Shown here piece after piece: positions 44,628 through 55,800 of a DNA stretch of 64,000 nt. A program made the translations under genes and the position numbers. Each line of letters starts with the position of its first letter. Position 1 is the first letter of the stretch. Below the pieces are notes generated by a model. The model worked only from the letters and a program-made list of their open reading frames with translations. It ran no database searches and was not told where the DNA came from. This DNA is from Streptomyces spectabilis (GTDB lineage Bacteria > Actinomycetota > Actinomycetes > Streptomycetales > Streptomycetaceae), in contig NZ_CP023690.1 in NCBI RefSeq assembly GCF_008704795.1, positions 2,986,501 through 3,050,500 of the forward strand, read 5' to 3'.

Positions 44628-45845
44628 CTAGTGGTGGGTCCGCTCTCGGGTGGGCTCGGGGGTGGGGGTGATGACCCGGGCCGGGGAGGTCGCCGGGGCG
44701 CGGCGGAGGTCTTCGGCGTAGGCGATCGCGGCGACGCCGAGGCCGAGGACGGCGAGGGCCGCGCCGGCCAGGGCGGGGGACGTGACGCCGAAGCCCGCCG
44801 CGAGGGCGAGGCCGCCGATCCAGGCGCCACCGGCGTTGGCGAGGTTGAAGGCGGCCTGGTTGGCGGAGGAGGCGAGCGAGGGCGCCGCGGCCGCCTTCTC
44901 CATGACCATCAGCTGGAGGGGCGAGCCGGTCGTGAAGGCGGCCATGCCGAGGAGGGTGACGCCGACGGCGGCGCTCCACTCGGCCTTCATGAAGAGCGGG
45001 AAGAGGAGGAGCACGAGGGCCAGGGAGGCCAGGCCGCCGAAGAGGGTGCCGCGCAGGGCGTGGTCGGCGAGCCGCCCGCCGAGCAGGTTGCCCGCGGTGG
45101 CGCCGACGCCGAAGAGCGCCAGCAGCAGCGTCACACTGGCCTCGGCGAACCCCGCGGAGTCGGTGAGCATCGGCGTGACGTAGCTGTACGCGGCGAAGAG
45201 CGCCCCGAAGCCCGCGACCGTCGTACCGAGCGCGAGCCACACGGGCAGCGAGCCGAGGGCCCGCAGCTCGCCGCGCAGGCCCACGCTCTGGCCGTGCCCG
45301 TGGTCGGCGGGGACGAGCAGGGCGAGCGCGGCGATGGCGGCGAGCCCGATCGCGCTCACGGCGAGGAAGGTGGCGCGCCAGCCGAGCTGCTGCCCCATGA
45401 GCGTGGCGACGGGCACGCCGACGACGTTGGCGACGGTGAGCCCGAGGAACATCAGGGACACCGACCGCGCCTTGCGCTCGGGCGCGACGAGCCCGGTGGC
45501 GACGACCGCGCCGACGCCGAAGAACGCCCCGTGCGGCAGACCGCTGAGGAAGCGGGCGGCGAGGAGCAGGTGGTAGTCCGAGGCCGCGGCCGAGAGCGCG
45601 TTGCCGACGACGAAGAGGACCATGAGGCCGATCAGGACGCGGCGCCGGGGCAGCCGCGCGGTGACGGCGGCGAGCAGCGGGGCGCCGATGACGACGCCGA
45701 GCGCGTACGCGGACACGAGGTGTCCGGCGGTGGGTATGGATATGTGCAGGTCGTCGGCGACGTTGGGCAGCAGGCCCATCATCACGAACTCGGTCGTGCC
45801 GATGCCGAAGGCGCCCACGGCGAGGGCGAGCAGGGCCAGGGGCAT
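44628..45845 (-). CDS. MFS transporter, DHA1 drug-efflux type
   Basis: This 405-residue protein starts at the ATG at 45845. It has twelve predicted helices. The opening LALAVGAFGIGTTEFVMMGL and the motif RLPRRRVLIGLM between helices 2 and 3 place it with AraJ/chloramphenicol-exporter-like DHA1 members. The motif RFLSGLPHGAFFGVGAVVA is also typical. It exports a small molecule by proton antiport; the substrate is unknown. No regulator is adjacent on its 3' side, which is the repeat block. Confidence 0.88.
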   Translation of the reverse strand: MPLALLALAVGAFGIGTTEFVMMGLLPNVADDLHISIPTAGHLVSAYALGVVIGAPLLAAVTARLPRRRVLIGLMVLFVVGNALSAAASDYHLLLAARFLSGLPHGAFFGVGAVVATGLVAPERKARSVSLMFLGLTVANVVGVPVATLMGQQLGWRATFLAVSAIGLAAIAALALLVPADHGHGQSVGLRGELRALGSLPVWLALGTTVAGFGALFAAYSYVTPMLTDSAGFAEASVTLLLALFGVGATAGNLLGGRLADHALRGTLFGGLASLALVLLLFPLFMKAEWSAAVGVTLLGMAAFTTGSPLQLMVMEKAAAAPSLASSANQAAFNLANAGGAWIGGLALAAGFGVTSPALAGAALAVLGLGVAAIAYAEDLRRAPATSPARVITPTPEPTRERTHH

Positions 45846-45999
45846 GGAGACGTACTACCTTCCGGACAGCCCCGTACGGGAGACAGCCCGTACGAGGGCA
45901 GGGAGCGATCAGGGGAATCGTTAAGTTTACGTACGGAACAAAGGAGCCCGCACCCAGTATTCCGCCCGAGCGTTCCGCGAGGTTACGGGCGCGTGACCG

Positions 46000-47022
46000 T
46001 CAGAGGTCGACGCTCGCCGCCACCGGCAGGTGGTCGCTGTCCGTCCTCGGCAGCGTCCAGGACGACACCGGCTCGACGCCCTTGACCATGATCTGGTCGA
46101 TGCGGGCCATCGGGAACGACGCGGGCCAGCTGAAGCCGAAGCCGTCACCCGCGGCGCCCTGCGTGGAGCGCATCTGGGAGGTGACGGCGTTCAGGGCGCG
46201 GTCGTTCATCGTGCCGTTCAGGTCGCCGAGCAGGACGACCTTGCCGATCTTCTCGTGGGCGATGGCCTCGCCGAGCGCGTCGGCGCTGTCGTCGCGCTGC
46301 CCGGCGGTGAAGCCCGCGTCGAGCTTGACCCGCACCGACGGCAGGTGGGCGACGTAGAACGCGACCTCGCCCTTCGGCGTCGTCACGGTCGTCCGCATGG
46401 CGCGGGTCCAGCCCAGCTTGATGTCGACGGGCTTGGTGCCGGTCAGCGGGTACTTGCTCCACAGCCCGACGGTGCCCTGCACCGAGTGGTACTTATACGT
46501 GCCCGCCAGGGCCTTCTCGTACGTGGGCACGGCGGCGGACGTGAGCTCCTCCAGGGCGATGACGTCCGCTCCGGAGGCGGCGACGTCGCGGGCGGTCGCG
46601 GCCGGGTCGGGGTTGTCCGCGTTGACGTTGTGCGTGGCCACGGTGAGGTCGCCGCCGCTGCCCGACTTGTCGGTGACGAGCCCGCCGAAGGCGTCCAGCC
46701 AGACGATCACCGGGAGCAGCAGGGCGATCAGGGCCGTCGCGGACTTGCGGACGACGGCGATGACGAGCAGCACCGGCACGAAGAGGCCGAGCCAGGGCAG
46801 GAACGTCTCGGTGAGGCTGCCGAGGTTGCCGACGCCGTTCGGGATCTGGGCGTGCACGAGCATCACCAGACCGATCACGACCGCGAATCCGGCCGTGACG
46901 AGACCGCGCCGCCAGATGCCGCGGTCGCCCCGCCAACCGTCGACGAAACGCCGCAGCGGGGAGCCCTGGCGCTCGGGCCGCGAGCTGCCGCTGTCCGTCT
47001 CCGCCTTGTACGCCTGCGCCAT
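46000..47022 (-). CDS. membrane-anchored endonuclease/exonuclease/phosphatase family protein
   Basis: This 340-residue protein has three hydrophobic helices (residues about 40-125: GLVTAGFAVVIGLVMLVHA, FLPWLGLFVPVLLVIAVV, ALIALLLPVIVWL). An external EEP-fold domain follows with the family motifs VATHNVNADN, VIALEELTS (catalytic Glu), VLLGDLNGTMND and DSDHLPVAASVDL (catalytic Asp/His). Such proteins cleave phosphodiester or lipid head-group bonds at the cell surface. The substrate is unknown. Confidence 0.85.
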   Translation of the reverse strand: MAQAYKAETDSGSSRPERQGSPLRRFVDGWRGDRGIWRRGLVTAGFAVVIGLVMLVHAQIPNGVGNLGSLTETFLPWLGLFVPVLLVIAVVRKSATALIALLLPVIVWLDAFGGLVTDKSGSGGDLTVATHNVNADNPDPAATARDVAASGADVIALEELTSAAVPTYEKALAGTYKYHSVQGTVGLWSKYPLTGTKPVDIKLGWTRAMRTTVTTPKGEVAFYVAHLPSVRVKLDAGFTAGQRDDSADALGEAIAHEKIGKVVLLGDLNGTMNDRALNAVTSQMRSTQGAAGDGFGFSWPASFPMARIDQIMVKGVEPVSSWTLPRTDSDHLPVAASVDL

Positions 47023-47263
47023 ACTCTCGTCGCCTCACTGACTGCCGTGCACACCGTCCCCCGCCCCTGAACCCTAGGCGATGATCGGGTGTCGTCCCTG
47101 CCGTCCGCGGACGGCCGTACGGACCCGAGGACGAGCGGGGGCGCACGACAGGTTCCGCATGCGCCCCCAGGGTCCACACTCTGTGACGAAACGCGCATAT
47201 TGCCCGCGAGTTCGGGGCCACTTGGGGGGCGCCACGCTAACATCCCGCACCCCTGTCAGGGGC

Positions 47264-47868
47264 TCACTCGGAGGGCCGCAGTCCGCCGAGGACCAAGTCG
47301 ACCACGCGCTCCGACAGGCCCTCGTCGAGGGGGGCGTCGGAGCGCATGACGGTACGTACCAGCATGGGTCCGACGAACAGCTCGTGGGCGAGCGCGATGT
47401 CGACGTCCGCGCGCAGCTCGCCGTTCTCCTGCCCCCGGCGCAGGACGTCCTGGGCGCGGCGGCGCTGCGGCTCGATCACCGTCGAGTGGTACGCGTCCCA
47501 GAGCTTGGGCAGGGTCTTCATTTGCGCGAACACGTTGTGCAGGATCGCCGACGCGCGCAGGTTCAGACCGCGGCGGCGGATCTGTTCGAGGAGGACGACG
47601 AGGTCGTCGCGCATGGAGGTGCCGGGCAGGACGGCGGGCGGGGCCTCCAGGGTGCGCAGGACGTCGACGAAGATCTCCTCCTTGCCGCTCCAGCGGCGGT
47701 AGATGGTGGCCTTGCCGACGCCCGCGGTGCGGGCGATGCGCTCGACGGACAGCTCGGCGAGGGGGTGCCCTCCTCGATGAGCCGGATGACGCCGTCGAGG
47801 ATCGACCGCTCCACGGCCTCGCTGCGGGGGCGGCCGCGGGTGGCTCGCGCGGTGGGGCTCTGCTCCAC
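47264..47868 (-). pseudogene. TetR-family repressor with a single-base frameshift
   Basis: The GTG complementary to 47866-47868 has AGAGGAG eight bases upstream. The N-terminus reads TARATRGRPRSEAVERSILD and GVIRLIEEGTP. At about 47761-47765 a run of five G (C on the coding strand) appears one base short; in the other frame the HTH continues LAELSVERIARTAGVGKATI then YRRWSGKEEIF and the helical domain to GGLRPSE. With one more C the gene would encode a normal TetR protein of about 200 residues. It neighbours an EmrB-type pump that carries a TetR-like operator. The lesion could be a real mutation, a reversible slippage site or a sequencing error. Confidence 0.8.
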
Positions 47869-48010
47869 GGTGTCGACTCCTCTGCGGTTGAGCGGCTGGC
47901 CCATTTTCCCCTGGCCCGGCGGTCCGGCGCGCCCCCTCCCAGCCGGGGCTGTGCCCACCCGCCCCGTACCGCTGTACCGCTGTCGCCGGGGCAGCGCTCC
48001 GCGCGGTGCG

Positions 48011-49615
48011 CTAGCGGCCCGCGGGGGCCGGCTCCCGGTCCAGGGGTTCGGCAGGGGCGGACGCGGCGGCGGCCGGGGGCTTGCCCGGCAGGAACAGGGC
48101 CACGACCAGGACGCCCACCAGGGCGACCCCCGCACCGCACAGGGCGGTGACGTGCATCGCGTGCAGGAAGGAGTCGTTGGCGGCGGAGACCAGGCCGTCG
48201 CCGCGCGGCCCGAGCCGCGCCGCCGCGCCGAGCGTCGCCTCGATGGACTCGCCCGCCGTGTGCCGCATCCCCTCCGGCAGGAGCCGCATCTCGTCCTCCA
48301 CGCCGCCCCGGTACGCCGTGGACAGGACGGACCCGAGCACCGCGATGCCGAGCGCGCCGCCGACCTGGCGGAAGGTGTTGCTGAGCGCGGACGCGGAGCC
48401 CGCCTTCTCGCGCGGCAGGGCCTGCATGATGACGACGCTGGTGGGCGTCATGATGTGCGCCATCCCGGTGCCCATGAGGAAGAAGACGACCTCCAGGACC
48501 CAGATCGGCGTGTCCGAGTCGAAGATCGTGAAGGCGGCGAGGGTCACGGCGATGACGGAGAGCCCGCCCACGCAGGTGGCGCGCACCCCGAACCGGTCGA
48601 CGACGAGCCGCGCCCGCGGCGCGAAGATCAGCTGCGCGGCGGCGAGCGGCAGCATCAGCAGTCCGGTCTGCAGCGGCGTGTAGCCGCGCACGCTCTGCGT
48701 GTAGAAGACCGAGAAGAACGTGACGCCCATCAGCGCGAAGAAGACGAGCGCGATCGCGGTGATCGCCGCCGAGAAGACCCGGTTCTTGAAGTACGAGATG
48801 TCGATGGACGGGTGCTCCGCGCGCTTCTCGTACCAGACGAAGCCGACGAGCACCGCGAGCCCGGCGAGGACGGTCGCGAGCACGGCCGGGTCGGTGAAGT
48901 CGGCCAGCTGGCCGCCCTTGATGATGCCGTAGACGAGCAGCACCAGGCCGATGACGGACAGGGCCACGCCGACCAGGTCGATCCGGCCGGGCTTGGGGTC
49001 CTTGGAGTCCGGTACGAGGACGACCATCAGGATCACCGCGACGATCACGATCGGCACGTTGATGAGGAAGACCGAGCCCCACCAGAAGTGGTCGAGCAGG
49101 ACTCCGCCGGTGATGGGGCCGATGGCGACGGCGAGGCCGACGCCGGCCGCCCAGATGCCGATGGCCTTGGGCTGCTCCTCGCGCTCGAAGACGTTCATGA
49201 GGATCGCGAGCGTGGCGGGCATGACGAAGGCGGCGCCGAGTCCCATCACCCCGCGGAAGGCGATGAGCTCGCCGGGCGAGCCGGACTGCGCGGCGAGCGC
49301 GGAGCCGATGCCGAACACCGCGAGCCCGGCGAGCAGCATCCGCTTGCGGCCGAAGCGGTCGCCGAGCAGGCCCGCGGTGAAGAGCAGACCGGCGAAGACG
49401 AGCGTGTAGGAGTTGATGGCCCACTCCAGCTCGCCCTGGGTGGCGCCGAGTCCGGTGGGTTCGGGCGTGGAGATGGTCTTGATCGCGACGTTCAGGATGG
49501 AGTTGTCCAGGACGACGATCAGCAGGCTGAGCATCAGGACGCCGAGGATCGCCCAGCGGCGCCGGTGGACGGCCTCCGGTATCCGGGGGGTGCCGGGGAC
49601 GGCAGGTGTGGTCAT
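48011..49615 (-). CDS. MFS transporter, DHA2 (EmrB/QacA) drug-efflux type
   Basis: The ATG complementary to 49613-49615 gives 534 residues; an upstream extension contains the operator and is not coding. Fourteen helices are predicted. Motifs are [14 protein letters not shown] (helix 1), [12 protein letters not shown] (the loop 2-3 motif) and [19 protein letters not shown], all typical of proton-driven multidrug pumps. A perfect palindromic operator lies 25 bases upstream, and the likely repressor gene, frameshifted, lies downstream on the same strand. Confidence 0.9.
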   Translation of the reverse strand: MTTPAVPGTPRIPEAVHRRRWAILGVLMLSLLIVVLDNSILNVAIKTISTPEPTGLGATQGELEWAINSYTLVFAGLLFTAGLLGDRFGRKRMLLAGLAVFGIGSALAAQSGSPGELIAFRGVMGLGAAFVMPATLAILMNVFEREEQPKAIGIWAAGVGLAVAIGPITGGVLLDHFWWGSVFLINVPIVIVAVILMVVLVPDSKDPKPGRIDLVGVALSVIGLVLLVYGIIKGGQLADFTDPAVLATVLAGLAVLVGFVWYEKRAEHPSIDISYFKNRVFSAAITAIALVFFALMGVTFFSVFYTQSVRGYTPLQTGLLMLPLAAAQLIFAPRARLVVDRFGVRATCVGGLSVIAVTLAAFTIFDSDTPIWVLEVVFFLMGTGMAHIMTPTSVVIMQALPREKAGSASALSNTFRQVGGALGIAVLGSVLSTAYRGGVEDEMRLLPEGMRHTAGESIEATLGAAARLGPRGDGLVSAANDSFLHAMHVTALCGAGVALVGVLVVALFLPGKPPAAAASAPAEPLDREPAPAGR

Positions 49616-49639
49616 GCCGACGAGCCTAGACACTTTTCG

Positions 49640-49658
49640 ATACGAGACCGTCTCGTAT
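49640..49658. promoter_or_regulatory. perfect 19-bp palindrome, TetR-type operator
   Basis: ATACGAGAC-C-GTCTCGTAT has two perfect 9-bp arms about one base. Palindromes of the form TACGAGAC/GTCTCGTA are typical operators for TetR repressors of multidrug pumps. It lies 25-43 bases before the start codon of the pump, where it would cover the promoter. Confidence 0.75.
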
Positions 49659-49835
49659 TGGAAAGGTTTTGCCAGGCCTTTCCCGGAAGAACACCGGGGA
49701 ACACCCCCATCCGCCATACACCTCCAAAACGTCTGAAAAGAACCCCTCTAGCGCCCGGGCGGCACGCGATGCCACCATGGACGTGATCCGGGGACGCCGT
49801 CAGGGCGCCTCGAGACGACAGAAGGAGCCGTTGCG

Positions 49836-50717
49836 ATGACGCAGCTTTCGGCTGCCCAGAGCCCTGCCCCGAAGGGGCAGAAGACCGACAGCAGCAAGAC
49901 GCTGTACGGCGGCAAGGGCACACGCCGCATCACGGTCCGCGACATCACCGCCGCCAAGGAGCGCGGCGAGAAGTGGCCCATGCTCACCGCGTACGACGCG
50001 ATGACCGCGTCCGTCTTCGACGAGGCCGGGATCCCGGTCATGCTCGTCGGCGACTCGGCGGGCAACTGCCACCTGGGGTACGAGACCACCGTGCCCGTCA
50101 CCCTCGACGAGATCACCATGCTCTCGGCGGCCGTCGTACGGGGCACGAGCCGCGCCCTGGTCGTCGCCGACCTGCCGTTCGGCTCGTACCAGGAAGGGCC
50201 CGTCCAGGCCCTGCGGTCCGCCACGCGCCTGGTCAAGGAGGCGGGCGTCGGCGCGGTCAAGCTGGAGGGCGGCGAGCGCTCCCTGGCCCAGACCGAGCTG
50301 CTCGTGCAGTCCGGCATCCCGGTCATGTCCCATCTGGGCCTCACGCCGCAGTCCGTGCACACCATGGGCTACCGCGTCCAGGGCCGCAGCGAGGAGGCCG
50401 CGCACCAGCTGGTGCGCGACGCCAAGGCCGCCGAGGCCGCGGGCGCCTTCGCGGTGGTGCTCGAACTCGTACCGGCCGAGCTCGCCGCCGAGGTCACGCG
50501 CTCGCTGCACATCCCGACCGTCGGCATCGGCGCGGGCGCGGGCTGCGACGCCCAGGTCCTGGTGTGGACCGACATGCTGGGCCTCACCGGCGGCAGGATG
50601 CCGCGGTTCGTGAAGCAGTACGCCGATCTGCGCGGCGTGCTGGGCGACGCCGCGAAGGCGTTCGCCGAGGACGTCGTCGGCGGCGCGTTCCCGGCCGCGG
50701 AGCACTCCGTCCACTAG
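49836..50717 (+). CDS. panB: 3-methyl-2-oxobutanoate hydroxymethyltransferase
   Basis: This 293-residue protein has an ATG at 49836 after GAAGGAG. The first 35 residues are a variable tail. The TIM-barrel core then shows PMLTAYDAMTASVFDEAG, MLVGDSAGNCHLGYETT (Mg-binding Asp), VVADLPFGSY, AVKLEGG, PVMSHLGLTPQSV and GIGAGAGCDAQVLVWTDML. It makes ketopantoate for pantothenate and coenzyme A. The gene appears to be transcribed alone. Confidence 0.95.
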   Translation: MTQLSAAQSPAPKGQKTDSSKTLYGGKGTRRITVRDITAAKERGEKWPMLTAYDAMTASVFDEAGIPVMLVGDSAGNCHLGYETTVPVTLDEITMLSAAVVRGTSRALVVADLPFGSYQEGPVQALRSATRLVKEAGVGAVKLEGGERSLAQTELLVQSGIPVMSHLGLTPQSVHTMGYRVQGRSEEAAHQLVRDAKAAEAAGAFAVVLELVPAELAAEVTRSLHIPTVGIGAGAGCDAQVLVWTDMLGLTGGRMPRFVKQYADLRGVLGDAAKAFAEDVVGGAFPAAEHSVH

Positions 50718-50907
50718 GCGCCCGGCACGGGACCCTCGGCACGGCGTGCCGGAGCGGAGCGTCTCGTTCAAGCCACTGCGGCACCAGCGGCAGCCCGTCG
50801 ATCGTCCCCCGTCGGCGGGCTGCCGCTCCCCCTTGGAGGCGCCGCTGTCGTTCGCCTGTAGGAAATCTGTCGGCACGTTGTCGGTGGCGGCTGCTCTCAT
50901 GTAAGGC

Positions 50908-51945
50908 ATGACACGCATCGAGAACACCCCCCAACGGGGAGCGAGCGGCGAAGCGAGTGCCGTCTCGGTACGGGGGCTGGTCAAGCACTACGGCGAGACC
51001 AAGGCGCTGGACGGCGTCGACCTGGACGTCCGCGAGGGCACGGTCCTCGGCGTCCTGGGGCCGAACGGCGCCGGCAAGACCACGCTCGTACGCTGCCTCT
51101 CCACCCTGATCACCCCCGACTCCGGCAGCGCCGTCGTCGCGGGCTACGACGTGCTGCGCCAGCCGCGCCAGCTCCGCCGCGTCATCGGCCTCACCGGCCA
51201 GTACGCGTCGGTGGACGAGAAGCTCTCGGGCTACGACAACCTGTACATGATCGGGCGCCTGCTCGACCTGCCGCGCAAGGAGGCCCGCACCCGGGCCGAC
51301 TCCCTCCTGGAGCGCTTCTCGCTCACGGAGGCCGCCAAGCGCCCGGCGCGGACGTACTCCGGCGGCATGCGCCGCCGTCTCGACCTCGCGGCGTCGATGA
51401 TCGGCAGCCCGGCCGTGCTGTATCTGGACGAGCCCACCACGGGCCTCGACCCGCGCACGCGCAACGAGGTCTGGGACGAGGTCAGGCGCATGGTCCGCGA
51501 GGACGGCGTCACCGTGCTCCTGACCACCCAATACATGGAGGAGGCCGAGCAGCTCGCCAGCGAGCTCACGGTCATCGACCGCGGCCGGGTCGTCGCGGGC
51601 GGCAGCATCGGCGAGCTGAAGGCGAAGGTCGGCGGCCGCACCCTGCGGATCCGCCCGGCCGACCCGCTGCAGCTGCGCCCCACGGCCGCCGCGCTCGACG
51701 AGGCGGGCCTGACCGGCCTCGCCACCACGACCGTGGACAGCGAGAGCGGCACGGTCCTCGTGCCGATCCTCAGCGACGAACAGCTCACGGCGGTCGTCGG
51801 CGTGCTCAGCGCACGCGGCATCACGCTCGCCGACATAGCCACCGAACTGCCCAGCCTGGACGAGGTGTTCCTGTCCCTGACCGGCCACAAGGCCGGCATC
51901 CCGGAGGACGCCGCGGTCACCGAGTACGAGGAGGTCGCCGCATGA
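50908..51945 (+). CDS. ABC exporter ATP-binding protein (DrrA-like)
   Basis: This 345-residue protein has an ATG at 50908. Nucleotide-binding motifs are in order: Walker A GPNGAGKTTLVRCL (near residue 52), Q-loop, signature YSGGMRRRLDLAASM, Walker B VLYLDEPTTGLDP and the H-loop region. The C-terminal 110 residues are the DrrA-type extension. The stop overlaps the permease start by ATGA. Together they form a daunorubicin-resistance-like exporter; the cargo is unknown. Confidence 0.92.
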   Translation: MTRIENTPQRGASGEASAVSVRGLVKHYGETKALDGVDLDVREGTVLGVLGPNGAGKTTLVRCLSTLITPDSGSAVVAGYDVLRQPRQLRRVIGLTGQYASVDEKLSGYDNLYMIGRLLDLPRKEARTRADSLLERFSLTEAAKRPARTYSGGMRRRLDLAASMIGSPAVLYLDEPTTGLDPRTRNEVWDEVRRMVREDGVTVLLTTQYMEEAEQLASELTVIDRGRVVAGGSIGELKAKVGGRTLRIRPADPLQLRPTAAALDEAGLTGLATTTVDSESGTVLVPILSDEQLTAVVGVLSARGITLADIATELPSLDEVFLSLTGHKAGIPEDAAVTEYEEVAA

Positions 51946-52796
51946 GCGCGACCGCAGTCAAGGCGCCCCCCGCGCCCCCGAGTCAGGCCGTCCCGCTCAC
52001 GGACCAGGCCGACACCCGCATCGGCCTGCGCGCGCACGTGCGGCACACCGGCGCCCTGGTGCGCCGGAACCTGCTGTGGATCAAGCAGGACGTGGAGTCG
52101 ATGTTCGACGCGGTCCTGATGCCGATCGTCTTCACGCTCCTGTTCGTGTACGTCTTCGGCGGCTCCGTCGGCCAGGCGCTCGGCGGCGGCCGCGAGGAGT
52201 ACATCCAGTACGTGATCCCCGGCCTGATGGCCATGATGGGGATGAACATGGCCATGGGTGTGGGCACCGGCTTCAACCAGGACTTCCAGACCGGTGTGAT
52301 GGACCGCTTCCGGTCGCTGCCGATCGGGCGCTCCTCGGTCATGATCGCCAAGATCGTGGTCGAGCTCATGCGCATGCTCGTCGCCACCACGATCCTGTTC
52401 GTCGTCGCCCTGTGCATCGGCTTCTCGGTGGAGAGCGTCCCCGGCCTGCTGGCGGCCGTCGGCCTCGCCATGGTGTTCGGGATCGGGCTGATGTGGATCT
52501 TCCTCACCATGGGCGTGGTCATGAAGAGCGCCCAGGCCATTCAGGGAATGGGATTCCTGGTGCTGCTGCCGCTGCAGTTCGGCTCGTCGATCTTCGCGCC
52601 GACCGACTCGATGCCCGGCTGGCTCCAGGCCTTCACGGACTACAACCCGCTGTCGTCCCTCGCGGACGCCGCGCGCGGCCTGATGAACGGCGGCCTGCCG
52701 GTGGCCCACGACATCTGGGTGACGCTGATCTGGTCGGTGGGCCTGACGGCGGTCATGGCCCCGATCGCGATCCACAAGTTCCGTACGAAGACGTGA
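51942..52796 (+). CDS. ABC-2 type permease (DrrB-like)
   Basis: This 284-residue protein is coupled by ATGA to the ATPase gene. It has six predicted helices (for example DAVLMPIVFTLLFVYVFGG and TTILFVVALCIGFSVE) and the conserved YIQYVIPGLMAMMGMN and FRSLPIGRSSVMIAKI segments of DrrB. It is the membrane half of the exporter. The AfsR-like gene is convergent and begins only 28 bases beyond its end. Confidence 0.92.
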   Translation: MSATAVKAPPAPPSQAVPLTDQADTRIGLRAHVRHTGALVRRNLLWIKQDVESMFDAVLMPIVFTLLFVYVFGGSVGQALGGGREEYIQYVIPGLMAMMGMNMAMGVGTGFNQDFQTGVMDRFRSLPIGRSSVMIAKIVVELMRMLVATTILFVVALCIGFSVESVPGLLAAVGLAMVFGIGLMWIFLTMGVVMKSAQAIQGMGFLVLLPLQFGSSIFAPTDSMPGWLQAFTDYNPLSSLADAARGLMNGGLPVAHDIWVTLIWSVGLTAVMAPIAIHKFRTKT

Positions 52797-52824
52797 CGTC
52801 AGCGGCGCGCGCCCGGCAGGGGCG

Positions 52825-55800
52825 TCACAGCCCCGCCGCGGCGACGGCCTCCTCCCAGCTGAGGCCGGAGCCCTCGGCGTACGCGGCGGCATAGGCCGCG
52901 TCGCCGAGGGCCGCGCGGGCCGCCGCCTCCGCGGCCTCGCGGATCTCCCGCTCGAAGACGGTCCGCACATGGCCGGCCGGAAGGCGTCTGTCGGCCACCC
53001 CGATCAGACGCGCGGCGGCAGCGGCGCGCCCCGGGTCGCTGCCGGCCAGGGCGCGGGCCACCGTCCCCAGATGGACGGCGAGCAGCTGCGGGGCCACGAT
53101 CAGCGACAGCGGGTCGGCGGCCTTCTCCAGGATCGCGCGGGCGCCCGCGAGCACGCCCTCGTGGTCGCCCTCGATGGTGTCGAGCCAGGCGCTGACGGCG
53201 AGCACCGTGCCGTCGAAGACGGCGAAGCCGATGGCCTTGAACTCCGTGCGCAGCAGCGCCAGTTGCTCCCGCGCCTCGCGGATCCTGCCGTTCATGCCGA
53301 GCAGTCCGACGAGGAAGATGCGGGCGGCGGGCAGCGCCCCGTCCAGACGGCCCGCGCCGTTGTCCACGACGCTCCGCAGCAGCCGCTCGCCGCGCTCGGG
53401 CTCGCCCAGCTCCACGTGGACCGCGCCGAGCCGGGCCGTCAGGAGCGACACCTGGGCCTTGGCGCCCAGCTCCTCCGCGTACGCCATGGCGGCCGCGAAG
53501 TCCTCGGCCGCGCGCGGGAAGGCGCCGCGCCGCTCGTGGGCCTCGGCGCGCGAGGCCAGCGCCTCGGCCATGCCCCAGGTGTCGCCGAGCCGGGTGAAGA
53601 TCTCCAGGGCCTCGTCGGCGTCACGCCACGCGTCGCCCGCCCAGTCGACGCGGTTGGCCAGCAGGTTGGCGCGCCACTGCAGGGCTCCGGCCAGCTCCCA
53701 GGTGTAGCCGAAGTCGCGGCACGCGGCGACGGTCCTGTCGACGATCTCCCGGACCCGGGCGACGTCCCCGCTCAGCAGGACGGCGTAGAACCACAGGCTT
53801 CCCGGATTCCGGCAGGTCTGCGGCAGGCCCGGCCGGTAGGCCCCGCGGATGGCGCGCAGCTTCTCCTCGGCCCGCGGGGTCTGCCAGGCGTCGGGGTCCA
53901 TGTCCATGCAGGACATCTGCATCAGGTGCACGCCGCGCCGGGCCTCCTGGAGCACCTCGGGCCGCATCGGCGGCGGGGTGTCCGTGCAGCGCCCGTGCAG
54001 CGGCTCCGCCGGGGCGACCGGCGGCGCGAACGGGTCGGGCCCGAGCGCCGCCACCTCGCGCGTCCAGTGCCGGACCTCGGTGCGCAGGTCCCGCATCAGC
54101 CAGAACCACGACAGGGCGTGCACCAGGCACAGCGCCTCGTGCTCGTCGCGGGCGGCGACGGCGCGGCGCAGCGCGGTGCGCAGGTTCTCGTACTCGTTCT
54201 CCAGGACCGACATGGCCGCGCGCTGCCCGTGGCCCCGCAGTTCGGGGTCGGTGTGCCGGGCCAGCTCCCGGAAGTACGTGAGGTGCGCGCGCTCGGTGGC
54301 GGCCCGCTCCCCCGACTCGTCGAGCCGCTCGGCGGCGTACTCGTAGACGGTCTCCAGGAGCCGGAAGCGCATCCCGCCGCCCGCCGCCGAAGGGGCGGCC
54401 ACGACCAGGGACTTGTCGACGAGGGAGCCGAGCAGGTCGGGCACGTCGCGCGGGTCGACTTCGACGTCCGCGGCCCCGGGGGCGGCGCACACCGCCTCGG
54501 CGGCGGCGAGGTCGCAGCCGCCCGCGCACACCGCGAGGCGGCGCAGGACGGCCCGCTCGGGCTCGTCGAGGAGGTCCCAGGACCAGTCGACGACGGCGCG
54601 CAGGGTCTGCTGGCGCGGCAGCACGGTGCGGGCACCGCTCGTCAGGAGCCGGAAGCGGTCGTCGAGGCGGTCGGCGATCTGGCGCGGGGTGAGCATCCGC
54701 AGGCGGGCCGCGGCCAGTTCGATGGCCAGCGGGAGCCCGTCGAGCCGCGCGCAGATCTCGGCGGCGGCCTCCGGGGCGTCCGTCACCCGGAAGCCCGGGC
54801 GCGCGGCCTGCCCCCGGTCGGCGAGCAGCCGCAGGGCGAAGGGCTCCGGCAGCGGGCCGACGGGGCGCAGCGCCTCGCCCGGCACGCCGAGGGGTTCGCG
54901 GCTGGTGGCGAGGACGGTCAGGCCCGGGCAGGCCGCGAGGAGCCGGTCCGCGAGGCGGGCGGCGGCGTCGACGACGTGCTCGCAGTTGTCGAGGATGAGC
55001 AGCATCCGGCGCGGCGCGCAGTACTCGGTGAGCCTGCGGACCGGGTCGTCGCCGAGCCGCTCCGCCGCCGCGCGCAGCTCCTCCGCGCCCGCGCCGCGCA
55101 GCACGGTCTGGCGGGCGCCGAGCGCGGTGAGCACGGCCTCCGGCACGCCCTCCGGGTCGTCCACGGGCGCGAGTTCGGCGAGCCACACGCCGTCCGGCGC
55201 GTCGATCTCCTCGGCGGCCTCCTGGGAGAGCCGGGTCTTCCCGGCCCCGCCGGGGCCGACCAGGGTGACGAGCCGGGCCCGGCTCAGGTCGTCCCGGATG
55301 GCGTCGATGTCGGCGGCGCGCCCGACGAAGGAGGTGAGCCGGGCACGCAGGTTGCCGGGGGCGGCCTTCGGCTCCCGGCCCGCGGGCTCCCGCGCGGCGG
55401 CGGTCCCGGCGTCGGCCGCGGCGGGGCGCAGCAGTTCCTCGTGCAGGGAGCGCAGTTCGGGCCCGGGGTCGGTGCCGAGGCGGTCCGCGAGGAGGCGGCG
55501 GACGTCGTCGTAGGCGGCGAGGGCCTCCGCGCCGCGGCCCGCGGCGCGCAGGGCGCGCAGGCGCAGCGCCTGGAGCGGCTCGTCCAGCGGATGCGTGTCG
55601 CACAGGGCGGTGATCTCCGGCAGGGCCCCTTCGGCCCGGCCGAGGGCGACGGCCGCCGCGAGGCGGGCGCGCCGGGCCTCCAGGCGCCGGGCCGTCCAGC
55701 GGGACGCCTCCGCGGTGTGGTCCGGCAGATCGGCGAAGGCGTCCCCGTGCCACAGCGCGAGCGCGTCGTCGAGGACGCCTGCCGCCTTGGCCGGGTCGCC

